A stretch of DNA of 64,000 bases. Origin: an uncultured Oscillospiraceae bacterium (GTDB taxonomy: Bacteria > Bacillota > Clostridia > Oscillospirales > Ruminococcaceae). The notes below the pieces were generated by a model. That model was given only the letters and a program-made list of their open reading frames with translations. It searched no databases and was not told the origin of the DNA. Below, piece by piece: positions 1-7,530 of this stretch (its first letter is position 1; each line of letters opens with the position of its first letter). The translations under genes were made by a program, and so were the position numbers. The DNA lies in the NCBI GenBank assembly GCA_934481385.1, contig CAKSPD010000004.1, positions 1 through 64,000 on the forward strand, given 5' to 3'.

Positions 1-2
1 CT

Positions 3-137
3 ACAACAAGCACAGCATCTGCTACAACAACATCAGCAAGTGCTACTACAACAAGTACAGCATCTGCTACAACAACAGCAGTTCCTACAACAACATCAGC
101 AAGTGCTACTACAACAAGTACAGCATCTGCTACAACA
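3..137 (+). repeat. Tandem repeat encoding a Thr/Ala/Ser linker
   Basis: A near-identical block of about 50 bases starting at 24 recurs 63 bases later at 87. It encodes alternating TTTSASA and TTTSTASA motifs. This is an in-frame inter-cohesin linker of the scaffoldin. Confidence 0.75.
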
Positions 138-1511
138 GCAAGCTCAGCATCAGCTACTACAACAACATCTGCTTCAACTACTACAACTGTTGCAACTACT
201 ACAAGCGGTGAAGGTTCAGGAACAGTTACTGTAACCAATGTACCTGCTGGTATGATTGCATGGGATATTCCTGAAGTAACTGCTAAGCCTGGCGATACAG
301 TTGACCTCGGCGTAGTTGTAATCAAGAACGGTGACGTTCCTGTTGCAGGTATGGAAGGTGCTATCACTGTTGGAGGCAATAAGATTTCTCTTACTGCTGT
401 AAGTGAAGAAAGCGAAGGCTATGACGCAAGAGTTACATATAATTCAGCAGACGGAAGTATCGCATTTGATACAAAGTCCGGATTCAATGTAATTGCTCCT
501 GACGGTTCAAAGGTATTCGTTCTTTCATACACAGTTGCAGACGACTGCGAACCTGGTGTATACCCTGTTGAATGGGTTGAAGACGCTATGATGGTTGTTG
601 ATGAAACACAGGCAAGCGTTCTTCAGAACATACTTCTCCTTGACGGTGAAATCGAAGTAGTTGCTGATACAACAACTTCAACAACTACATCTACTACTTC
701 AACTACAACAACTACAAATACTACAACTTCTATTACAACTACAACTGTAACAAATGTAAGCGAATATATCGTACTTACAGCTGAAGTTCGTGAAGGATAT
801 TACTTCTCACACGATGATGCTCAGTACAATACAGTATCCGGCAGAGGTTTCCAGTCCGGTCAGATTGAAAGCCTTACAATCCAGTATGTATATATGGACG
901 GAAGCGTTTCACAGGAACCTGTTGTAGTTAATGACCCTGCTGAAATAGCAGCTTATATCTCATTCGGCGGTGAAACTCCTGCAAGCGTATTTGATGCAAG
1001 ATTCGGAACAGCTCCTGGTTACTCTGCTCCTTCTTCTCAGATTGGTGAATCAAACAAGTTTGATGTAACTGTATACTATGCAGGTAAAGAACTCCTCCTC
1101 AGCAATCCTAATGGTGATAATGCAGTATTCACAGTTCCTGCATACATCGGCGTTAAGGGTGACGCAGACCTCAATAACGTTGTAAACTCATCAGATGCTT
1201 CAGAAGTACTCAGATTCTATGCAGCTAACTCAGCTGGTAAACTTGGTTCAGCAGTACTCTTCAGAGGATATGACCTCTCAGTAAGCGACTCATCAGATGC
1301 AGGTTACGATGTTTATATGGAAAATCTCGCTAACTTCCTTGCCGACGTTGACCACGAACCTGATGAATATTCAGATGATAACTGGAAGAAGCCAAGAGAA
1401 GACAGAACTATGAACTCTTCTGACTCCTCATACATCCTTGCTTACTATGCAAAGATTTCTTCTGGTATCCCGGTAGGCTCTGCAACATGGGATAATGTAC
1501 TTGGCAGATAA
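3..1511 (+). CDS. scaB: ScaB-like scaffoldin, C-terminal part (cohesin, X-module, dockerin); 5' truncated
   Basis: The reading frame is open from the left edge, so the start lies outside the window. Counting codons from base 3, residues 1-70 are a Thr/Ser/Ala linker, about 72-220 a cohesin, 221-254 a second Thr linker, 255-380 an X-module and 383-502 a dockerin. The dockerin has a calcium-loop segment GDADLNNVVNSSD near residue 386 and a degenerate second one, MNSSDSSYILAYYA, near 470. Cohesins bind dockerins of enzymes or adaptor scaffoldins. A C-terminal X-dockerin attaches the scaffoldin to the wall-anchored ScaE cohesin. The genes downstream, another X-dockerin protein and a sortase-anchored cohesin, reproduce the R. 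flavefaciens scaB-cttA-scaE order. The gene name rests on that order and the domain layout; the number of upstream cohesins cannot be seen. ATG codons inside the cohesin, such as base 252, are not the start. Confidence 0.82.
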   Translation, partial: TTSTASATTTSASATTTSTASATTTAVPTTTSASATTTSTASATTASSASATTTTSASTTTTVATTTSGEGSGTVTVTNVPAGMIAWDIPEVTAKPGDTVDLGVVVIKNGDVPVAGMEGAITVGGNKISLTAVSEESEGYDARVTYNSADGSIAFDTKSGFNVIAPDGSKVFVLSYTVADDCEPGVYPVEWVEDAMMVVDETQASVLQNILLLDGEIEVVADTTTSTTTSTTSTTTTTNTTTSITTTTVTNVSEYIVLTAEVREGYYFSHDDAQYNTVSGRGFQSGQIESLTIQYVYMDGSVSQEPVVVNDPAEIAAYISFGGETPASVFDARFGTAPGYSAPSSQIGESNKFDVTVYYAGKELLLSNPNGDNAVFTVPAYIGVKGDADLNNVVNSSDASEVLRFYAANSAGKLGSAVLFRGYDLSVSDSSDAGYDVYMENLANFLADVDHEPDEYSDDNWKKPREDRTMNSSDSSYILAYYAKISSGIPVGSATWDNVLGR

Positions 1512-1534
1512 TGTCATTAATTTGAAAATTCCGA

Positions 1535-1554
1535 GGCTGTACTTCGGTACAGCC
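1535..1554 (+). other. UUCG-capped hairpin after the scaffoldin gene
   Basis: GGCTGTAC and GTACAGCC form a perfect 8-bp stem closed by a TTCG tetraloop, 24 bases after the stop. No T-tract follows. It may protect the 3' end or act with the terminator just downstream. Confidence 0.7.
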
Positions 1555-1572
1555 AGCGGAAATGTTCAGCAT

Positions 1573-1599
1573 AAAGGCAGGTCTTACGGCCTGCTTTTT
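1573..1599 (+). terminator. Rho-independent terminator of the scaffoldin gene
   Basis: GCAGGTC pairs with GGCCTGC (one G-T wobble) around a TTAC loop and is followed by TTTTT. Flanking A and T runs extend the stem. This ends the scaB-like transcript before the next gene's own promoter. Confidence 0.85.
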
Positions 1600-1767
1600 G
1601 TGATATTAAAGATTTTTACATTACAGTAAAATGTTTCACAACATATATGCCTTTGATTTTTCATAAAGGGCAAAAAAATGTGAAATATTGTGAATAACAT
1701 ACAAAAAACGGTCAGTTTTCCCTCGATTAATTTTTATTTTTATATTAGAATATTTTTATCAAATTAC

Positions 1768-1796
1768 TTGACTTCTTCATGAAAGTGTGTTAAAAT
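1768..1796 (+). promoter_or_regulatory. Sigma-A promoter of the cttA-like gene
   Basis: TTGACT (1768-1773), a 17-base spacer and TAAAAT (1791-1796). Transcription should start near 1803, giving a leader of about 120 bases. Confidence 0.8.
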
Positions 1797-1842
1797 GTAT
1801 ATGTAATTTCAAATGGTGTGGCATTTTAACCCCCGTTGAAAA

Positions 1843-1898
1843 TATCAGTCTGCAAATGCATACTTTTAAACGTTTAAACTGTATATGCGTGACTGATA
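1843..1898 (+). promoter_or_regulatory. Nested inverted repeats in the cttA-like leader
   Basis: An outer stem TATCAGTC (1843-1850) / GACTGATA (1891-1898) encloses GCATA (1858-1862) / TATGC (1884-1888) and, at the centre, the perfect 14-base palindrome TTTAAACGTTTAAA (1865-1878). The central AAACGTTT with a CG axis resembles LacI-family operators, but the flanking bases do not match the catabolite cre consensus well. The element ends about 12 bases before the ribosome-binding site. Whether it acts as DNA operator or RNA structure is unknown. Within 1512-1924 I see only this element, the promoter and the upstream hairpins. Confidence 0.5.
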
Positions 1899-1924
1899 AA
1901 TATAAAAAAGAGAGGTATTTGAAA

Positions 1925-4603
1925 ATGAAAAAATCATTTCTTAAAAGAGCAATTGCTTCAGCAGTAGCTGTCCCGCTTGCTCTTACTCAATGCATAATGC
2001 CTGTTCTTGCTGTTGAAGTTCCAACTGACATAGCTGTTGCAGCTGATACAGCAGTGGCAACGCATTTAACAGCTGATTCATTCACTAACATTGACCCTGA
2101 TAAGACTGAATCAAACTGGAATGAGGTTTTTGCTGGTATTCTTCTTACTCAGCCTGATTTCTCAAGAAACATTAATCCTTCTGTATTAGCTAATTTTATT
2201 GTTTCAAATGCAGGCACTTATAAGGATTTTGTTGCAAACTTATGCACAAAGCTTGACAACACAACAGTTTCCTATGCTTTCGGTAACGGTTTCGTTGTTA
2301 AAGGTCATCTTGATGATGCAGGAAGCATAGTTGCTAATTCAATTCAGTCAAGAATTGATAATGCTATTGCCGGTACAGTTGAACAGTATGGTGATTATGT
2401 TGATTTTTCTTCTATCCAGAATATCGATTTCTCATCACTTCACATTTCAGCTGATGTTGAAATAGCAATTGATACTACTGTTATTGACCCTACAAAGAGT
2501 GCTTCTGTTACATATAAGATAACTGCTGAAGACGGAAAAACATATACTTTCGGTGGCAGTGACACTGTTGTAAATTATGCTAATGAAAAATTCCAGCAGA
2601 TAAAAAATATTGTAACTTATTCAGTTGCTAATATCAGTGATGAAACTGCTCGTAATGAAATCGCTGTAAGCCTTAACAATATGTTTGCAGGCTATCAGAA
2701 TAAAATCGACAAGGCTATTGATATTTATTCAACAGCTTCAGACAAGACAGGTAATATCCACGCTTCAGGTTCAAACCTCGAAGATGCTCTTTCAAAGTAT
2801 AAGGCTGAATATACTGCAAAGCTGAAGGCTCAGTATCCTAACGCTTATGACAGAGTTGAACAGTATGTTGAAAAGATTCCTACTTCTGCTACTGAAGCAG
2901 TAAACAAGAATGCTGTTAACCAGCTCTACAATGATGTTCTTGCATCTATTGCAGATATGATTCCGGACAGCGTAAGCATTGACGTTAACCTTAATGACCT
3001 TGCTGCAATATTTGATAACCTCTACAATGTAACTGTTGATTCAAATTCAAATGGTATTGATTTAGTAGGTTATATGGACGATGACCAGATTGCTGAAGTT
3101 GAAGCTTATTATGCTACTCAGGGCAAAAAGGTTGTTTCTTCAATAAAGAAAGTTGAAGCAACAATTCCGAATGCAAACGGTAAAAACCTTTACTACAATG
3201 TAACAAGAATTCTTGAACTTGAAGATATTGAATCAACTTCAACTACAACTGTTACTACAACTACAACTGCTGAAACTACAACTACAACTGTAACATCAGG
3301 AACAGATGACGTTTCAGATACAACAACATCTACAACTGCAACAGGTTCAGGTACAGAAACAGGTACAGTTACAACAACTGCAACAGGTTCAGGTACTGAA
3401 ACAGGCACAGTTACAACAACTGCAACAGGTTCAGGTACTGAAACAGGCACAGTTACAACAACTGCAACAGGTTCAGGTACAGAAACAGGTACAGTTACAA
3501 CAACTGCAACAGGTTCAGGTACAGAAACAGGCACAGTTACAACAACAGGTACTGGCACAGGAACTGAAACAGGTACTGTTACAACAACAGGTACTGGCAC
3601 AGGAACTGAAACAGGTACTGTTACAACAACAGGTACTGGCACAGGTACAGAAACAGGTACAGTTACAACAACAGGTACTGGCACAGGTACAGAAACAGGT
3701 ACTGTTACAACAACAGGTACTGGCACAGGAACAGAAACAGGTACAGTTACAACAACAGGTACTGGCACAGGAACAGAAACAGGTACAGTTACAACAACAG
3801 GTACTGGCACAGGAACAGAAACAGGTACAGTTACAACAACAGGTACTGGCACAGGTACTGAAACAGGTACAGAAACAACTGCTACAACAGGTTCAGATGA
3901 AGGTTCAGATACAACAACTTCTACTACTGTAACAACTGTTACAACAGGTACAGGCGAAGGTTCAGATACAACAACTTCTACTACAACAGGAACTGATATT
4001 GCTATCGTTACTTATAAGGTTGTAATCAATCAGGGTGCTTCACAGTCAGAAGGTTCATTCTACTACTCACACGATAATGAAAGCTTCTTTGATAAGAACG
4101 AATTCAGTGTAGTTGCAGTATATGAAACAGGTGACGAAAAGGCTCTTGACGCAGACGCTTACACACTTAACTACAATTCACCTTATGAAGCTTTCGCTGC
4201 CAAGGCTAACAAGGCTGACTGGACACTTGACGACTTCAAGTTTGAAATAGTTGCTACTATTAATGACGAAGCAGTTTCAACTGCATCAGCATTCGTTTAT
4301 ATCGGTAAGGAAGGCGATGCTGACCTTAACAATGCTGTTAACTCATCAGATGCATCAAATATCCTTGCTTACTATGCAGCTCATTCATCAGGTAAGCCTG
4401 AAACACCTCTTTACAGTGCAGATGATAAGCTCTATGAAGAATTTGCATTATTCCTCACAGAAACAAATGCTGACGATGCTATTAACTCATCAGATGCATC
4501 AAATGTTCTTGATTTCTATGCTAAATCTTCATCAGGTAAGATGACTTCTAATGATGATGTAAAATCATTCTGGGATGCAAAACTTCCGGAATCTATCGGT
4601 TAA
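1925..4603 (+). CDS. cttA: CttA-like X-dockerin surface protein with unrecognised N-terminal module
   Basis: 892 residues, starting at the ATG 1925 that follows GAGAGG and opens a signal peptide (MKKSFLKRAIASAVAV, cleavage probably near residue 35). An in-frame ATG at 1787 would lie upstream of the predicted transcript start. Residues about 40-436 are a module I do not recognise: it looks largely helical, has only one visible Trp and lacks the aromatic-rich look of carbohydrate-binding modules. Residues 437-690 are a Thr/Gly linker with 13 copies of a 14-residue repeat. Residues 691-790 form an X-module and 795-892 a dockerin with GDADLNNAVNSSD and DDAINSSD segments. In R. flavefaciens the gene between scaB and scaE is cttA, a cellulose-binding protein whose X-dockerin binds ScaE. 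Position and C-terminus support the name. Cellulose binding is not supported by what I can see. Confidence 0.75.
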   Translation: MKKSFLKRAIASAVAVPLALTQCIMPVLAVEVPTDIAVAADTAVATHLTADSFTNIDPDKTESNWNEVFAGILLTQPDFSRNINPSVLANFIVSNAGTYKDFVANLCTKLDNTTVSYAFGNGFVVKGHLDDAGSIVANSIQSRIDNAIAGTVEQYGDYVDFSSIQNIDFSSLHISADVEIAIDTTVIDPTKSASVTYKITAEDGKTYTFGGSDTVVNYANEKFQQIKNIVTYSVANISDETARNEIAVSLNNMFAGYQNKIDKAIDIYSTASDKTGNIHASGSNLEDALSKYKAEYTAKLKAQYPNAYDRVEQYVEKIPTSATEAVNKNAVNQLYNDVLASIADMIPDSVSIDVNLNDLAAIFDNLYNVTVDSNSNGIDLVGYMDDDQIAEVEAYYATQGKKVVSSIKKVEATIPNANGKNLYYNVTRILELEDIESTSTTTVTTTTTAETTTTTVTSGTDDVSDTTTSTTATGSGTETGTVTTTATGSGTETGTVTTTATGSGTETGTVTTTATGSGTETGTVTTTATGSGTETGTVTTTGTGTGTETGTVTTTGTGTGTETGTVTTTGTGTGTETGTVTTTGTGTGTETGTVTTTGTGTGTETGTVTTTGTGTGTETGTVTTTGTGTGTETGTVTTTGTGTGTETGTETTATTGSDEGSDTTTSTTVTTVTTGTGEGSDTTTSTTTGTDIAIVTYKVVINQGASQSEGSFYYSHDNESFFDKNEFSVVAVYETGDEKALDADAYTLNYNSPYEAFAAKANKADWTLDDFKFEIVATINDEAVSTASAFVYIGKEGDADLNNAVNSSDASNILAYYAAHSSGKPETPLYSADDKLYEEFALFLTETNADDAINSSDASNVLDFYAKSSSGKMTSNDDVKSFWDAKLPESIG
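3338..3884 (+). repeat. 13 x 42-bp coding tandem repeat in the cttA-like linker
   Basis: The first five units encode TTTATGSGTETGTV and the next eight TTTGTGTGTETGTV, with an exact 42-base period (GGTACTGGCAC recurs from 3547 to 3841). Copies differ only at a few third positions, which suggests recent expansion. The repeat also makes spurious long frames on both strands. Confidence 0.9.
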
Positions 4604-4620
4604 GGCAAATTAAAATGAAA

Positions 4621-4652
4621 TTAACTCTGCTGTGTACATACAGCAGAGTTAA
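4621..4652 (+). other. 13-bp intercistronic hairpin between the cttA-like gene and scaE
   Basis: TTAACTCTGCTGT (4621-4633) pairs perfectly with ACAGCAGAGTTAA (4640-4652) around GTACAT. The following bases are not a clean T-tract, so it may be a leaky terminator or a processing or stability element separating expression of the two genes. Confidence 0.7.
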
Positions 4653-4698
4653 CATAAATTTTAACTAATGATTAATTATTTGAAAGGAAATTAAAACG

Positions 4699-5673
4699 AT
4701 GAAAAAGAGTATTTTAAAGAAGACTTTTGCTGCATTTGCAACAACAGCTCTTGCAACATCAGCAATCGCTTCTGCAATGTCTGTAAGTGCTGCTGGTGAA
4801 CCTAAGCTTTCACTTCTTGCAGACGGAGAGGCTATCCACTATGCTGAACCAGGTGATGTTGTAGAAGTTACTTATAATGTTGAAGGAGTAAGAGCAGATT
4901 GGTGCTCATCTGGTGTTCATTTCTCTTATGACAACAGACTTTCTCTTGAATTTGATGAATTTGGTGATATTGCTTATACAGCAGGACCTGCTGGTTCAAA
5001 GCTTGCTTTCGCATTTGAACATATGTCACAGTCAGCTTATCCTGACCAGATTCCTGATGGTGCAAATTCTATTTTCGTTGCAACATCAGCAAAAGCAGAC
5101 CTTGGTCTTGAAGGTGTAATTTGCTCATTCAATTTCACAGTTCCTACTGATGCAAAGCCGGGCGATGTATATAAGCTTGATTTCTGGCAGCTTGATACAG
5201 ATATCTTCACAGATATGGCTAAGGACCAGGCAATGCAGGATTATGCTTTTGCTAACTGGAAAAACGCTGAAATCAGAATCAAGGACGAAGAAACAACTAC
5301 AACTACAACTACTACTACAACTACAACAACAACAACAACTACTACTACAACTACTACATCAACAACAACATCTACATCAACTTCAACATCTACATCTACA
5401 TCAACATCAACATCAACTTCAACAACACCTTCAGCTACAACTACAACAACACCTGCATCTTCAGTTACAACTACAACACCTGCTAAGACAACAACAGCTA
5501 AGAAGACTACAACAGGTGCTAAGACAACTACAAAGAAGACAACTACAACAGCTAAGACTACAACAGGTAAGTCTGATTCACCTAAGACAGGTGTTGCAGG
5601 CGTAGCAGTTGCAGCAACTGGCCTCGTAGTAGCAGCAGGTGCAGCATTCGTTCTCAGAAAGAAGAATGACTAA
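4699..5673 (+). CDS. scaE: ScaE-like sortase-anchored cohesin protein
   Basis: 324 residues. ATG 4699 follows AAAGGA. Residues 1-32 are a signal peptide ending MSVSAA, and about 34-195 a single cohesin. Residues 196-290 are a Thr/Ser linker, Lys-containing near its end. The C-terminus is a sorting signal: SPKTG, a hydrophobic Ala/Val stretch and RKKND. A sortase should cleave within SPKTG and attach the protein to peptidoglycan, leaving the cohesin exposed. In R. flavefaciens the equivalent ScaE receives the X-dockerins of ScaB and CttA, and both such dockerins are encoded immediately upstream here. SPxTG differs from classical LPxTG and resembles motifs used by some clostridial class B sortases. 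No sortase gene lies in the window. Confidence 0.85.
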   Translation: MKKSILKKTFAAFATTALATSAIASAMSVSAAGEPKLSLLADGEAIHYAEPGDVVEVTYNVEGVRADWCSSGVHFSYDNRLSLEFDEFGDIAYTAGPAGSKLAFAFEHMSQSAYPDQIPDGANSIFVATSAKADLGLEGVICSFNFTVPTDAKPGDVYKLDFWQLDTDIFTDMAKDQAMQDYAFANWKNAEIRIKDEETTTTTTTTTTTTTTTTTTTTTTSTTTSTSTSTSTSTSTSTSTSTTPSATTTTTPASSVTTTTPAKTTTAKKTTTGAKTTTKKTTTTAKTTTGKSDSPKTGVAGVAVAATGLVVAAGAAFVLRKKND

Positions 5674-5702
5674 TTCAGATTGAATAAATCTGCTTAATCT
5701 TT

Positions 5703-5734
5703 AAAAGGCTCTCCGAAAGGAGAGTCTTTTTTTG
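5703..5734 (+). terminator. Terminator after scaE
   Basis: AAAGGCTCTCC and GGAGAGTCTTT pair around a GAAA tetraloop, with one G-T wobble, and run into a T-tract. It ends the scaffoldin cluster. Confidence 0.9.
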
Positions 5735-5762
5735 AACTTTTTATGAAAATTCCGGATATGTC

Positions 5763-5791
5763 TTGAAATATATGCAAATCTATTGTATAAT
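5763..5791 (+). promoter_or_regulatory. Promoter of galE
   Basis: TTGAAA (5763-5768), 17-base spacer, TATAAT (5786-5791), 32 bases before the galE start. Confidence 0.85.
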
Positions 5792-5822
5792 ATATATATA
5801 AATCTTTAGGAGGGATTTTATT

Positions 5823-6836
5823 ATGAAAAATATTCTCGTAACAGGCGGAACTGGTTTTATCGGCAGTCATACCTGCGTTGAACTTCTTAATTCCGGATAC
5901 AATGTTGTTATAATGGATAATCTCAGTAATTCAAAAAAGGCTGTTTGCCAGAGAATTGAAAAGATTACCGATAAGTCTGTAAAGTTTTATGAGGCTGATA
6001 TATGCGATTATGATGCCTTTACAAAAATTTTTACAGAAAATAAAATCGATGCTGTAATTCACTTTGCAGGACTCAAGGCTGTCGGTGAATCCGTTCAGAA
6101 ACCTATTGAATACTATTCAAATAATATTACCGGAACTCTTGTACTTCTTAAAGCTATGAGAGAATATAACTGCAAAAAGATTGTATTCTCATCTTCTGCA
6201 ACTGTTTACGGTATGAATAATATAGCACCGTATACTGAAGATATGCCGACTTCTGCAACAAATCCTTATGGATATACAAAGGTAATGATTGAACAGATTC
6301 TGCGTGATGTATGCGTTGCTGACAAGGATTTCGGAGCAGTTGCACTCCGCTACTTTAACCCGATTGGTGCAGATAAAAGCGGTCTTATAGGCGAAAATCC
6401 TAACGGAATCCCTAATAATCTTGTGCCTTATATTGCTCAGGTTGCTCTCGGAAAACTTACTGAACTTCGTGTTTTCGGTGATGATTATGATACTCCGGAC
6501 GGAACGGGCGTAAGAGATTATATTCACGTTACAGACCTCGCAAAAGGTCATGTTTGTGCTTTGGATTATTCCGAAAATCACAACGGTTTTGAGGCTGTAA
6601 ACCTCGGAACAGGCAACGGTTCAAGTGTTCTTGAAGTTGCAAGAGCTTATGAAAAGGCTTGCGGAAAACCTATTCCGACAAAAATTACTCCAAGACGTGC
6701 AGGAGATATTGCTACATCTTTTGCTAATGCTGAAAAAGCCAAGAAAATTTTTGGCTGGGAGGCTGAACTCAATATTGATGATATGTGCCGTGATAGCTGG
6801 AACTTTACAAAGCTTAATCCGAACGGCATCGAATAA
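5823..6836 (+). CDS. galE: UDP-glucose 4-epimerase
   Basis: Cytoplasmic short-chain dehydrogenase of the extended type that interconverts UDP-glucose and UDP-galactose with bound NAD. The 337-residue length is typical. The NAD-binding loop GGTGFIG is at residues 8-14, the SSSATVYG segment near 122-129, and the catalytic pair is Tyr149/Lys153 (YGYTK). The C-terminal GDIATSFAN segment is typical of GalE. AGGAGG precedes the ATG. It is the first gene of a same-strand run with ung, metF and others, each close behind the last. It may supply UDP-galactose for cell-surface glycans. Confidence 0.93.
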   Translation: MKNILVTGGTGFIGSHTCVELLNSGYNVVIMDNLSNSKKAVCQRIEKITDKSVKFYEADICDYDAFTKIFTENKIDAVIHFAGLKAVGESVQKPIEYYSNNITGTLVLLKAMREYNCKKIVFSSSATVYGMNNIAPYTEDMPTSATNPYGYTKVMIEQILRDVCVADKDFGAVALRYFNPIGADKSGLIGENPNGIPNNLVPYIAQVALGKLTELRVFGDDYDTPDGTGVRDYIHVTDLAKGHVCALDYSENHNGFEAVNLGTGNGSSVLEVARAYEKACGKPIPTKITPRRAGDIATSFANAEKAKKIFGWEAELNIDDMCRDSWNFTKLNPNGIE

Positions 6837-6848
6837 GGAGAATTTTTT

Positions 6849-7520
6849 ATGGTCAATTTTGGCAATGACTGGGATAAACTTCTTGAGGACGAATTTAAAA
6901 AGGATTATTATATAAAACTTCGTCAGTTTCTTGCAAATGAATACAAAACTCAAAGAATTTTCCCCGGTATGTATGATATATTCAACGCTATGAAACTTAC
7001 TTCATATGATGATGTCAAGGCTGTGATTATAGGTCAGGACCCATATCATGGAGAAGGTCAGGCACACGGTTTAAGCTTTTCAGTTAAAAAAGGCGTTGCA
7101 CCTCCTCCGTCACTTGTCAATATCTTCAAGGAAATCAAATCCGATGTAGGAATTGACAATTCAGGAAAGCATGGAGAACTTACAAAATGGGCAGAAAACG
7201 GCGTTCTTCTTCTCAATTCCGTACTCACTGTAAGAGCCGGTTCTCCTAAAAGTCATCAGGGAATGGGCTGGGAAACATTTACAGATGATGTTATAAGACT
7301 TCTGAATCTGCGTGAAAAACCTATGGTGTTTTTGCTGTGGGGACGTGATGCGAAAAATAAGGCAAAGCTTATAACTAATCCGAATCACTGTATATTAACG
7401 GCTGCTCACCCGAGTCCGCTTTCTGCTTATAACGGATTTTTCGGCTGTAAGCATTTTTCAAAGGCAAATGAATTCCTTGTTTCAAAGGGTATTGAACCGA
7501 TAGACTGGTCAATAGATTAG
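6849..7520 (+). CDS. ung: Uracil-DNA glycosylase
   Basis: Base-excision repair enzyme that removes uracil from DNA. Family 1 motifs are all present in its 223 residues: GQDPYHGEGQAHGL with the catalytic Asp near residue 63, LLLNSVLTVRAG, LLWGRDAK and the leucine-loop motif HPSPLSA. AAGGAG lies before the ATG, and the start is 12 bases after the galE stop, so the two are probably cotranscribed. Length and motifs are standard. Confidence 0.95.
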   Translation: MVNFGNDWDKLLEDEFKKDYYIKLRQFLANEYKTQRIFPGMYDIFNAMKLTSYDDVKAVIIGQDPYHGEGQAHGLSFSVKKGVAPPPSLVNIFKEIKSDVGIDNSGKHGELTKWAENGVLLLNSVLTVRAGSPKSHQGMGWETFTDDVIRLLNLREKPMVFLLWGRDAKNKAKLITNPNHCILTAAHPSPLSAYNGFFGCKHFSKANEFLVSKGIEPIDWSID

Positions 7521-7530
7521 GAGAATTTCA

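Noticed and set aside
40..234. Gln/Leu-rich plus-strand frame at the left edge
   Set aside because: It is a shifted reading of the Thr/Ala/Ser linker of the scaffoldin; the real frame is open across the edge.
3193..3852. Long minus-strand frame rich in Val/Pro inside the cttA-like linker
   Set aside because: It is the reverse complement of the 42-bp Thr/Gly repeat, with no ribosome site; repeats of this composition lack stops in several frames.
3338..3884. CRISPR array
   Set aside because: The repeats are contiguous, have no spacers, are in frame and encode a protein linker.
5290..5560. Simple-sequence or satellite DNA in scaE
   Set aside because: The ACA/ACT triplets encode the Thr linker before the sorting signal.
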